A stretch of DNA of 64,000 nucleotides. It comes from Antitrichia curtipendula (Eukaryota; Streptophyta; Bryopsida; Hypnales; Leucodontaceae). The stretch lies in assembly GCA_951230915.1 (NCBI GenBank), contig OX579642.1, forward strand, positions 8,866,001-8,930,000, given 5' to 3'. This document shows, piece by piece, positions 22,980-33,897 of the stretch. The notes beneath the pieces were generated by a model. That model did no database searches, was not told the DNA's origin, and worked only from the letters and a program-made list of their open reading frames with translations. Each line of letters begins with the position of its first letter. The stretch's first letter is position 1. The translations under genes and the position numbers were made by a program.

Positions 22980-23213
22980 CTTACAAACGATGCCATGGTT
23001 ATTTTCTGGTTGATGAATGATAGAAAATCTTGTTGTGTAGGACAGAAGTACAACTATTCATCCTCCAAATTTTGTGGGAAAAAAGAAGGTCTTCTACAGT
23101 AGCTTGACTTCTAATGAGTGCTTTTTTTATTTTTTTAATCCAAAAATGCACACGGTATTAAAATAGATGATTTCTACATAGACCACGTGCATCATTCAAG
23201 GTTTAAAGGACTG
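22980..23213. repeat. Dispersed repeat R2, copy 1 (TTAA-bounded)
   Basis: Lies between TTAA (22976-22979) and TTAA (23214-23217) and aligns with 36469-36689. Shared blocks include GTACAACTATTCATCC, CTTCTACAGTAGCTTGACTTC and GATGATTTCTA. It is probably a small TTAA-target MITE. Confidence 0.55.
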
Positions 23214-23740
23214 TTTGTCTCCTTGAGGGATAATTTGGGTCTGGGGAGGTTCCTATGGCCCCAATTTTTAGTGAAATTTTTGAATATATTTTAGGACATG
23301 CAATTTAGTGAGAGCTTCATGGATATGTAATTTTCATTTTAGTCGGTGCCTTACAGCAAAACTTATGGCACAATAAGCCAAAAATAAAGGTTAGTAGGTA
23401 GCACAAAAAAATCACACAAATTCAAATTAAAAAAAAAAAAACATTCCTAAAATATTATATTTTGGTCTACATGTGAAGCTTTAAATTATTCTATTTGGAC
23501 TAGGGATGAGATAGTTATAGACAATCTTCTTTTGGGGGCCATCTAAGCATCTTCTTAAAAAAAACACTTTTTGTCTAATTTTGAATGCTACTATCTTCTA
23601 ATCCGTATGGTCATGTTTGATGAAATTTTTATTAGATGATCTCAGACAAGTTAAGTACAAGAGATCCTAAAGTTAGATTCTAAAAAAACTATTTTTTTGG
23701 ATTTCTTGGTGGAACACAATAGAAGTGGTAGTTTTGTAAT
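23211..23740 (+). mobile_element. Degraded TTAA-family element E3
   Basis: The left end (TTAAAGGACTGTTTGTCTCC, then GGGATAATTTGGGTCTGGG) matches the A-end of E1 at 15224 onward. The right part (GAGATCCTAAAGTTAG, then AATAGAAGTGGTAGTTTTG) matches E1's B-end but stops before the terminal CTTTAGGGG. The copy is older and truncated. Confidence 0.6.
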
Positions 23741-23765
23741 CTTCCTCAACTTGAATTGATCAAAG

Positions 23766-23956
23766 GATATTTTGTTAAAATGGTGGTATTCATACATCCA
23801 TTTTCCCATTCAATTTCTAGGACTGGTATAGATTTCAAAATGCACAATCTCAAATCTGCTAATCTAGAAGAGGTATGCATTATAGACCGCATGGTCGAAA
23901 CCTAAAAGTGCCAAGTTTTAAGGCATATAATTATGCCACCATTTTAATGAAATATC
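23766..23956. mobile_element. Diverged relative of the 5226 MITE
   Basis: The ends GATATTTTGTTAAAATGG (left) and, inverted, GATATTTCATTAAAATGG (right) are inverted repeats resembling those at 5226-5540. The interior shares TTTCTAGGACTGGTATAGATTTCA with that copy. Confidence 0.6.
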
Positions 23957-25210
23957 TGTTGATTGATGCGTGGACTTGAATCTTTGCCTGAACTTGTCCG
24001 TCCATTCTAAAATGATTTTTTTGAACTTGAATCTCTACCTAGGCTTGGATTTTTGCACAAATTTGAATCTATGCTTGAGCTTGAATCTTTGCCTACTTCA
24101 TTCATTCATATTGCAGTTGCATTTTAGAACTATTGGCAACTTCTTTCCTCTTACTTCACAATGTACAACAAGAAGATCATTTTGGGAAGGAGGGAGTAGC
24201 AAATCTTACAATCCACGTAAATCCATCATTAAAATCTTAGAAGATGTGCATTACAAATTATAACAAATTGTGCTCTACGATGGTTGCAAGAAACAATTGT
24301 ATTGTTTTAACTTTTCGGATTACACTTTGAAGGTTTTTTTGGATTTCACTTTGAAGGGTGATGTGTTTTTTGGCCATAGCTTTTGTATTATAAATCTAAA
24401 ACATCCCAAATTCTTACTCAATGTACATAAGGCTATTATATAAATAAAATATTTTTTCTATATTTATTTTAAAAATAAATTATATTCTTTTAAAAATACT
24501 CCAAATTGAATGATATCCTAATCATTTTGGGAGTTTTTAGTACTAGTTTGGACCCATAAAAGTAAATTTGAAGCTAAAATTTGGAATTTGAGGTTAGCTA
24601 TTAGGATTAAATAAATTGATCAAACAATTTTCTAAATATAACATTTCTCTATAATGCACATGTATTCAAAATGTACTATCTTTGTTTCAATGCATAGATT
24701 GTATATTATTTTTTTCCCATGAATCTTGAAGATCTAACTAGTTGATTAGAAGTTCTTTTAGATAGAAAAAAAATGTCAGTTTTTTATTTTTTGTTTTTGA
24801 AACTTTTCTTTATTTTCTAAAAATACAAACATAGAAATTATCTATTGTCTTAAAAATTTTAATTTCTCTATTTTGTGCATAACTTTTAGAGAAATTGTTT
24901 TAAGGCTGTATATTTGGAAGTGCAATATTTTCAATGTTTTACTAACATTTCATATTTTTTTGATTAAATTTTTTTTCTAATATTTTTTATTCCATTTTAA
25001 AAGTAAAAAAGAAACAAATAGCACAAGTGTTTCTTCCAACCACCCTTTGTAAAGAAAACAACTTGCACTTTAGGAGGTTTAGATATTCACTTATAGCATT
25101 TCCATTAGGCGAGCCATTAGGGAAAGTTGTTGACGCTTCAAGCTATGGAAATGTTGATGAACAAATACCATTTCAATAGTTTCAATACATTAATTTGGAA
25201 GGAGTGAGAA

Positions 25211-25257
25211 TTAATTAATACCTAGAAGATGCAAATGCATCTTCTAGGTACATAGTC
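25211..25257. repeat. Palindromic direct-repeat unit, left copy
   Basis: A 30-bp near-perfect palindrome (25220-25249, ACCTAGAAGATGCAAATGCA ...) sits between TTAATTAAT and ACATAGT. The same arrangement recurs at 25708-25753. Confidence 0.7.
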
Positions 25258-25281
25258 ACTTACTCAAGTCTTTCAATTACT

Positions 25282-25300
25282 CCCCCCCCCCCCCCCCCCC
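25282..25300. repeat. Poly-C run of 19
   Basis: A homopolymer tract followed by two copies of AATAATTTATTTTAAAATT (25301 and 25346). Its length may be unreliable in the assembly. Confidence 0.8.
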
Positions 25301-25484
25301 AATAATTTATTTTAAAATTTTAATACTTGTTACACACACACACCAATAATTTATTTTAAAATTCAAATTTTTTTACATTTGTTACACCATCCCCCCAATT
25401 TTTTTGTGACATTTCAATTCCCCGTCCCCTCCCATTTGTAATTTTGGGAGGTAGGGAGGAGTGGCAAACAATATGGGATATATG

Positions 25485-25615
25485 ATCCCATATTCGTATG
25501 TTGTTTCCATATCCGTATCCATATATATACCGTATTCGTATCCATACTGTATTCATACCATATCCATTCGTATTCATATCATATCCATTCCATATTCGTA
25601 TTCATATTTGTATCC
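25485..25615. repeat. Imperfect ATATTCGTATCC microsatellite
   Basis: Repeated CATATCC, CGTATCCATA and ATTCGTATTCATA words over about 130 bp give a pyrimidine/purine-alternating tract. It produces spurious Tyr-rich frames. Confidence 0.75.
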
Positions 25616-25707
25616 CTTATTTTCAAGATCAATGGTGGAGAAGGGTTCTATTTTTATTTTTTCAAAAAAAATCGAGGGCTCTTGATTTTTGGAGGGATGA
25701 GGGGAGG

Positions 25708-25753
25708 CTAATTAATACCCAGAAGATGCAAACGCATCTTCTGGGTACATAGT
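25708..25753. repeat. Palindromic direct-repeat unit, right copy
   Basis: The 30-bp palindrome at 25717-25746 (ACCCAGAAGATGCAAACGCA ...) differs from the left copy at a few compensating positions. The C/G changes occur on both arms, so pairing is kept. Confidence 0.7.
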
Positions 25754-28329
25754 TGCCTTATCAACATCATTCATTGAAGTGTTATTAGTGTCCCATTGAG
25801 CCTTATCAACGTTATTCATTGAAGTATCATTAGCGCCCCATTGAAAAACGTACTCGTCATTTTGATGAGTATGTGGGTCTTCCTGTGATTTTTCATTATA
25901 ATTCAAAGGGTCATTAGGCTTTGGATCTTGATATCCATTATTTACAATTAGTCTAACAAAATCTATTGAGGCACCCAAAAATTGTGATTTAAGTGAGGAA
26001 TGGATCAGTAATTTTTAAATGAGGCACTTGTTGTTCTATTTCATAAGTATGTCATTGTAGAAAAGTAATGTGGCCTTAACAAACAACAAAAATGGGTCAT
26101 TGCAAGACAGATTGACTGAAAAGTGTAGAATTTTGCATAGTATTCATTTTATTTGTTTTGAGAGGGCTTTATAATTAGAGTTTTTTTTTTTTAATGTGAA
26201 AAATATATTTCATGTGTACACCTTTAAAAAGAAGGCACCCTAAGAAAAAAAAACGTAGAAAATTTCTCTAAGAAGAAAATTTAGAAAAGTGCAAAATCTC
26301 ATAAAAATAGGTACTGTTACTATAGTTCCACATTTAAATTTGTAAAATAAATGATTTATTTATTTTATAAACTAAAAGATTTCCATTTGGAAAGAGTTTA
26401 TAGTGATGATATTTCACCAAAAGATTGATCTTAGAACCATATTTATTGTTCATAAATTGCACGTAATGGGAATGTTGTTTGCACTTATGAGGAGGACATA
26501 AATTAATATATTTTTATATTTTCTTTGGTAGGAATATGATTTTCTATTATGAAAATAGTCTATGAAAATTTCAGCTTAAGATCATTAAATTTGGTAACCC
26601 CTAACATAGTAAAAAATCCTTAACCTCAGAGTGTGACAAATTAACAACAATGATTTTTAAATATAAATTGATTTTTTAAATTTCTAAAAAAGAAAGGATC
26701 TGATTACCATCAAGTTAGACATCTCCAATAAAATACAAGAACAATTTATCTATCAATTTATATCACTCCTTCCAATTATCATTAACAATTTTTCCTAAAG
26801 TCCTATGTGTTTTAAATCTATCTACATGAATGTTTGACAAACTATTAATGGTTATGAAGCATGAGTAAAAAATCAAGTCTTTCATAAAAGTAGTTACAAA
26901 CATGCATCAACTAAAAAATTAAATCTAACCATGCACTCCATTTGTATAATAGATATTCTTCCATAGTTGCAAGGCTTCACAAACACTATCTCGAATAGGC
27001 TTCACCTAACATATATCATTAAAAATACATGTCAAAATTTCAAGTTGTAATCATCAAATATATTGCTATACATTTTTGCAACTCCATATACTTTTTGAGA
27101 AAGAATAAAACATACTTCAAAAACTTGTTTAGAGTATAAAATTTGACAACTTCAATGCAAAGTAAAATTGTCAAAAGACAAAACTCTATACTTTGAAAAC
27201 AACTAATGAAATATAAACAAAAATTAATTAGGGTTATCTTTCTAATAAATAAAAAAATCACAAGATTTAAAAGAATATTTATTTAGTTATTTTGAACTTA
27301 GCCAAGAAGAAAAATAATGATGTTTTACCTTATCAAATTGGAAATTTTCTAATGCAATTAGTACACTTTCTCCATAAGATCCTAAAGCAGTGCTTGTTGT
27401 AGCCATGCAAGATAAATATTTGTTGTTGCTTTCTACATTACCTACTCGCTACTATTGAGCTTTTCGTGAATAAAACCGAGTAGAACTAATAATGGAGACA
27501 AAGAAACCACTCCTGGAACCTATACCATTGTCAATATCAAGAAATAAAAACATAAACAATATAAATTGATTGAAATGTTGCTGTGTATTCAAAAATACCC
27601 TATCAAGATGATGAAAAAATATAAAGCACATTCTAATTGAACAGGCAATAGTGTCACATACTTAGAGAATTATAATTCACAATTTAATATCAAGCTTCAA
27701 TTACTGATCAAATTTGATTGTATGCAACAAGAAAAAGAATAGTTTACAAACAACGAAAGATAATCAACATCTATAGACTAACACATCTGCTTTTGAATAA
27801 AATTCTTGATTTCTTGACTTTCAGCTATGCAAGTCATTTGAATGTGAAATCGTGAGTTCTGGATTTTAGATTTCAAAATTTGAGGATGATACCTTTATAC
27901 ACATTAGTGACTCAAAATTCATAGTGAAACACATAATAAATCCAATATTGGGTGAAGTTGGCAAAAAAAAGAAGTGTTCAAGTAGAAAATCATTTTGAAA
28001 ATACAAATACTACCTATTTGTAGACTATACAAGATTATTGATTTTTTGTAAGAGACTTGTTCTATTGTTGTGGTGAAAATGGAAAATGGAAAATGAATAA
28101 AATAGTTGTACTTGGACCATGACATCAATAGCATTTAGAAGTGATGCATTTGCTAGAAAATTAGGATTAGCCAACATTTTTACAACTTGTGGGCAGGGTT
28201 GTCATAGTGGACGGGTCAAGGTGATCGGACGGGACGAACGAACGGGCGAACCGGACAACTAGATGTCTCGGACAGCTCGGACGCCTTTCATTTTTCCAAT
28301 TTTCCAATTGACAACTCGCTTCTACGGTG

Positions 28330-28515
28330 GCGGTTCATGTTGGAATCAGGGCGCAGACGTGAAAGTCGGGGCGGGGACGTCATCATCAGGGCGGGGACTT
28401 TACAAGGCGCGGACGGATTCGTTAAGGCGCGGAGGTCTAGTCAGGGCGCGGACGTCTCGGCACGGACGCCTGGACAGGGCGTGGACGCCTTGATAGGGCG
28501 CGGACGTCCTACTCC
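28330..28515. repeat. GC-rich tandem repeat around GGGCGCGGACGTC
   Basis: Variants of CAGGGCGCGGACGTCT and related words recur about every 20-30 bp. The stretch is markedly more GC-rich than its surroundings. The same motif array reappears at 29757-29850. Confidence 0.75.
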
Positions 28516-28919
28516 TTAGCTACAGTATGGGGGGAAGTTGAAATAGAAGTTGAACTTGGTCATGGGATTCTTCTTTTCCATGGAGAGGGGGAACCCATTA
28601 ATGCAGCCAGCCTTTAATTTGATTTCAGGGGAATATCTTCAAGTCAATGGCTGCATTAAGGGATCCAACTACTTTTTGAGCTCAAAGATCATGTGTGGAA
28701 GAATGTTGCTCCCTTGTTGGGCCCGGACCTCTCCTTCATGCCTTCACCATGCACTTGCGAACTAGGACTCACCCAAAGAATAATAATTTTGAAAATGAAA
28801 ATGAACTTCCAAACAAGAAGGATAAAATTTGTTTGAGTAGAATCCCAAAGGGGTTGGAGTCCTAATGAAAGACAAGGTACATATTTGTTTATATTCAAAT
28901 TTAAGGATTCATTTTTTAT

Positions 28920-29580
28920 TCTTCTAATTAGAACCTATTTGGGATTTAGGGTTTGGAATTTACAAATCAAATCATAACCAACTTATACTTTTTTGGCTTT
29001 TTGTTGAAGGCTTTATATTGGAAATAAATAGCTACAAGGTTTTGGATTGAAATCAAATTAAAATTATAATGCATTGAAATATATTAGAAGGATTTGTTTT
29101 TGCAAAAAGAGGCTACAAGGGTATGGGTCTTCAAAATTTCAACGGTGTATTCTTAGAATGGTGATCCTAGAAGGGTTTGGGATAGAAATCAAATACCACT
29201 TAATTTATTTTAAAATTCAAGTTCAACGATATATTTTTGTAATAGGGATATCAAACCGGTTTGGGTCTTAGGGATTGAAATTAAATATTAGTCATGTTAT
29301 TTTGGAATTCAATCATTCAACTTGAAAATTTAATTTGTGCAACGGGATGATCTTAGAAGGGTTTGGGATAGAAATCAAATACCACTTAAGTTATTTTGGA
29401 ATTCAAGTTCAACGGTACTTTTTGGTAACGGGATCAGAGAAGGCTTTGGAATTGTGATGAAATACTTGTTAAGATTTTTGTCGAATTCACCTTCAACATT
29501 TTATTTTGGTAAAGGGCTACTAAAGTGTTTAGAATTGCAATGAAGTACTACTTAAGATATTTTTGTGTTCAAGTTTGTGA
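28920..29580. repeat. Minisatellite, unit about 82-98 bp
   Basis: About seven units start with GGGTTTGGGATAGAAATC-like words (clear at 29173, 29260, 29358 and 29442). Each carries an AAATACCACTTAA(T/G)TTATTTT block and a TTCAAGTTCAACG block. Two units (29173 and 29358) are nearly identical over 40 bp. Confidence 0.65.
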
Positions 29581-29584
29581 GTTC

Positions 29585-29720
29585 GCGTGTTCAAGTTTGT
29601 TATGGAGAGAGTTCAAATTTGGCTTGGAAGGAGTTCAAACTTGGCTTGGAGGGAATTTGAACTTTTCTTGAAGTTAGTTCAACCTTGTTTTGGAAGGAGT
29701 TCGAACTTGGCTTAAAGGGA
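29585..29720. repeat. Tandem repeat, unit about 28 bp
   Basis: Repeats of AGTTCAAACTTGGCTTGGA(A/G)GG with small changes, about five units, abut the array to the left. Confidence 0.65.
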
Positions 29721-29756
29721 TTTCAGGTCTATCACTTGGATACGTTTCTTCACATA

Positions 29757-29850
29757 CACCCAGGTCAGGGCACGGACGTCTCGACGGGGACGCTTGGTCA
29801 GGGCGCGGACGTCTCGGCGCAGACGCCTCGATAGGGCGCGGACGCTTGGT
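29757..29850. repeat. GC-rich tandem repeat, second block
   Basis: Same motif family as 28330-28515 (TCAGGGCGCGGACGTCTCG, GATAGGGCGCGGACG) in the same orientation. The two blocks bracket the minisatellites at 28920-29720. Confidence 0.75.
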
Positions 29851-30767
29851 ATGCAAAACTATTACCTTGCTATAAACAACCATACCAAAAAAATCAATTC
29901 AAACCATATAACATTCTCAAATTGTATTATAAGTTCACCAATCTTAATATTCATTTAACAACATATCAATGAACACAATATGATTTGGATTCAATCAATA
30001 ATAAATTTACTAGAATGAATAAATTGACATCTAAAGGCTAATTTCTACTTGCTCATGAGATGTAGATCCAAAAGCTATTATCAAAGAGCTATTGGAGTGG
30101 ATGTGTAAAGCATTCTCCAAAATTCCAAACTCAAGATTCAAAAGAATAAGTCAAAGGAAGAAAGAAAACATCTTCAATACCTTGATTCTTCCAATTCTTC
30201 CATGAACCAATAGATACATCCAAGGACAAGTACCCTTAAAATATTTGATGTCTGCAAGTAAACTAATCCTAAATTAAAACTATGCAACGGAAATCAACCA
30301 ATCTTAGGCCAAAATTATCATTGTTCAACATTGTTCCCAATTCTTGTCCTAAGATCAACGTAAATAAAGAGCTTGTTGAGGAAGTTCTACCGACTATGTA
30401 CCACACGAATGCAGATAGCGAGTGCTACCCTCGGTGCCTCATACCAAATGACAATACTAATGGAAGTAAGCTCTCTAAGACATTTGCTAAAAAGAAGAGG
30501 ATTGGAAAACAGGAGCGGTGGTCTTTACCTTATTATCCCCACTGGAAAGAATTTCGTTGTGTTCAATGAAACAATCAGCGTTGCAATTGATCTGGAGGTT
30601 TTAAGATCCATCAAGGAACAAAGATGAGCGCCTGAAAGCAATTGAGCGATGTACATGGTGACAGCCATAAAACAAACCCAGCTGAGGAGAGAAAGCTACA
30701 GTGGAAAAAACCACACTAGGTGATGTGTTGCTATTGTAGCGTAGTCCTTCTAACTGCTGTTTAAGCT
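29851..30767. other. No gene assigned
   Basis: Mostly AT-rich. Open plus-strand frames at 30282-30627 look somewhat protein-like but match nothing that I know and overlap each other. They may be a transposon scrap or a 3' part of the neighbouring gene read on the wrong strand. Confidence 0.35.
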
Positions 30768-33700
30768 TTAGTGAGGGGGAGAAAGGGAGACAAACCAATG
30801 GAATGGCGTTTCTAGAACAGAAATGGGGTGCTTGTCTCACTCAGTTTGCACCAATTGGAAACCGAGTTTTGATGGGCAAAAAAATGGGTTGAATCAAGGA
30901 TTATGAAATGAATCCTGCCGCCGTAAAGGGAATTCTTCACTTTCCACATCGTCTGGACGCTTCACTGTGTTCCCTCCGCCCATAGACAAGCGATGCGACA
31001 TGGTTGTTGCCGGTCCCCAGTATGTGCCTATACATCATTCCACCTCGCAAGTGTAAGTTCCACTTTGGTCAATTCTAAACCCTTCAGTGCTTCAACGGTC
31101 AAAAGACGAGTTGAATTAGGAGTTGAAGTAAATCTTCAAGTAAGGTCACAAAATGTAGCAATCATAACCTAAATGTTTTTGAACAATATAAATCAATGTT
31201 TAGAAAGATGCTATAAGCGACTATTATCTTCAAATATGTATTTTAGATTTTAGGCTTGGGCACCACTTATGGGGGTAACAAACTCGATGGGAGCTCATAG
31301 CACTCCGCTCACAAAATGTGTCTACTCGTCAAGCCTCCAGGGTTTAACAACGAAAACATAATTAGACAATCAAAAAGAGAGCAGGAGAGGTGTACAGACC
31401 TAATCCAGCAGTTGTGTCGTTCATGTCCTTAGTTGCATGGAGCAAAAATGTGCCGGATAGAATGGTCATGAAACCACACAACTCTGTTATGATTTCGGGT
31501 GACGTTTGCTGGTCCCAGTCCTGCAGCAATCGAGGCTCACTTATTTAGTAAAAATGAATAAATATCAAAAAGGCAATACGACAACAGTAAGATCATTGCA
31601 CGGATTTTATAATACTATCTGCACTTGGCTTTGGAGTGGTGAAAGTTCAGTTTCCAGGTTCATTTGCCAGGTGACATTATTCAAGCAGATGACTTCTCCT
31701 CAACTGGGAACAAATAGTTACAATACATGACAACGCAATTCTAAGAAATGTCTTAAAGAAACCTTGAACATGATCGCACTGGCCAGGATGGTCAATGAGG
31801 TGAACATGACGTAATATATGGGAGAAACGACTGCTGTGTTAAATGTGTCGAGAGCCTGCACACATCAATAGCATATACACGATTAAAAGAGGGAAGAACA
31901 GCATCACGAAAGAAAGAGACAAATACTGTACTTAGAAATCGTACTCCTCTCTGGGCTTGCACCATCCTAGTCACTTATTAATTCAAACACCAGGCTTAAT
32001 ACCTTATTGAGGTAGTTCATTTGCGTCAATACGCAAATAAGAACTATCATTGCAAATACCGACGTCTGAGGATAGATAAATTGATTCTGTCCTTGCAGTG
32101 TCAACTTCATTGCAATGCCCAGAGCTTTCACACTCATGACCTGGACAAAACATTTTCAATACTCGTTAGACCAGGCTCTTGTAAACAAGAGAAAACAAGA
32201 AAGGAAAGATGCACCTAACTTGTTACAATGTTCACTGAACACACACTACCAAGAAGCAATGCAATAAATGAACTCATGACAACAATACGAAGTTAGCCAC
32301 GATGAGAGATAACTGCATATTCTTAAGAAGGTTATTCCAAGCAGGGTTGGAAGGAAAACTGAAGCAGACTCAAAAAAGAACAAGCGGCTGAGAGGAGTAC
32401 AGATAACGAGCCCATCAATGAGCAGATGGCGATGTAGACCAAAACGTGTGATTGCCCAAATTGTGGCACGTAATGGAAAATGAGAATCAGCACCACCACC
32501 ACAACGAAGCATGTGTAAAATAAAAAGGCTGCACCAAAAGCATGTGTCACAGTAAGAAAAAACAGATTGATTGCTCATCAGACCTACTGTGAGCTCTAGT
32601 CCATCATTAACATTGCGGCACTAACAAAATGCTTCACACGTGAAACGCTGCAAGATGCAGCTTCCCTTCACCTACCAGGCTCAGTGGCGAGGAGCCAGAC
32701 ATCCTTGACTGATTCTATGGTCCGCTCTTGCGGTGCATGTAGCACGATTGTGGTGGAGCCAACTATACAAAGCACGCAACCTACAATCCCCAGCAAATGC
32801 AATCGCTCCTTCAGAACCACATGTGCCAAAGCCGCACTGCATCCAGAATGCCCACAGAACATGTGTGTCATTTGAGTCCTTGAGAGCCTAAGGTAGATAT
32901 ACATCAATGCGACACCCTAAAATCTTGCACAATGGGTATTGAATTTTGAAAATGTACACCTCGGGATCCAAGCTCGTGTGTGGGGTTTGGGTCATTCACC
33001 AATAAACATTCTAACAAATTTACAACTTACGTAGATGGTATCCAAATAATGCATTCTTTGACACATTAATATCCTCATTGCTTTGTTAACAAGAGTATAT
33101 ACAAAATTGAACATTCTACTATGAGTAACTATGCTCTGTGTCGCTTTGAGGTGTGGGCACGTTAAAAAGCAAAGAAACTCATGAGATCAGAGTCACACCT
33201 CACTATTATGCTCAGGCCGCCAAGAGGAGTGACCAAGACCGCCGGGGCAAATGCATACGCAGTGAAGTTGGCCACCTCTCCCACAATCACTGCCACTCCA
33301 CTCTTCCCAGGTCAGAATGATCATAAGCTTTTGACAAAAACGGACCACAAATTGAAAAAAAACTCAGACCACTCTCTAATTGACCTTACTTGTGATCATG
33401 CCCGCCCACCATAGCGGCTCGTAAAGATACGAATAGCCTCCCGCTCCTGCCACACATGAAGAGCAGGCCACATTTCGTCAATGCGCCTTCTCATTATTCC
33501 AAACCCTAGCCTTCTCAAAGAGTCCAGTCCAGTTCAAAATCCAAACGAAAACTCATGGCTCTTCTCCTTGTTTGAAACCCTAATTTTCTCAACTAGTCCA
33601 ATCCATTTCACAATCGAAACAAAACCTCACGGCTCTTGTCTCCAAGTTCAAAACCTTAATTTCCTCAAAGATTCCATTCCATTTCAAAATAGAAACAGAA

Positions 33701-33897
33701 ACGCAACGCCCTTCATTGTTCCAAAACCCTAATTTGCACAAAAGACTTCAGTCCATTCCACGCCCAAACCGCGCACCTGCCCTCACTCCCGACGCTCCGG
33801 CTCGCTTCAACCCTTTCTTCTTAATAATAAAGCTGGCGCCAATGAAGAGACTGGAACTAACGGCCAGAGCCAAGCCTTTCTGGTTGTCGGATGACAT
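30768..33897 (-). CDS. NIPA-type magnesium transporter family protein
   Basis: Eight phase-consistent GT-AG exons: complement(31400-31520, 31763-31855, 32003-32140, 32401-32528, 32676-32836, 33199-33289, 33390-33446, 33777-33897). A ninth at 30768-30811 is a guess that closes the frame at 317 residues. Family hallmarks are [20 protein letters not shown] then KKKGLKRAG at the start, [69 protein letters not shown] and [16 protein letters not shown] proteins are multi-pass membrane proteins (about nine helices) implicated in Mg2+ transport; plant members are on endomembranes or plasma membrane. The start at 33897 is favoured because MSSDNQKG aligns with the family. A longer in-frame start at 33984 would add a Ser/Lys-rich stretch. 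The usual C-terminal tail was not found, so the last exon is uncertain. Confidence 0.85.

Larger units (their letters stand above)
23957..28195. other. Gene-free AT-rich stretch
   Basis: Very A/T-rich with no credible gene. Local repeats inside it are listed separately. A short minus-strand frame at 25712-25978 contains two related 15-residue units (QWGANDTSMNNVDKA and QWDTNNTSMNDVDKA), which may be a scrap of an old coding repeat. Confidence 0.5.

Noticed and set aside
25356..25752. Tyr/Ile-rich frames
   Set aside because: They are produced by the ATATTCGTATCC microsatellite.
25211..25753. Long terminal repeats of a small LTR element
   Set aside because: The repeated units are only about 45 bp, palindromic, and lack TG...CA ends, a primer-binding site or a polypurine tract.
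28263..28519. Arg/Gly-rich frames
   Set aside because: They are translations of the GC-rich tandem repeat and not a protein.
29674..29883. Pro/Arg-rich frames on both strands
   Set aside because: They arise from the second GC-rich repeat block.
30282..30627. Two overlapping plus-strand frames of 84-95 residues
   Set aside because: They are somewhat protein-like but disagree in frame, have no recognisable motif and no start context. They are recorded only as a note on the spacer.
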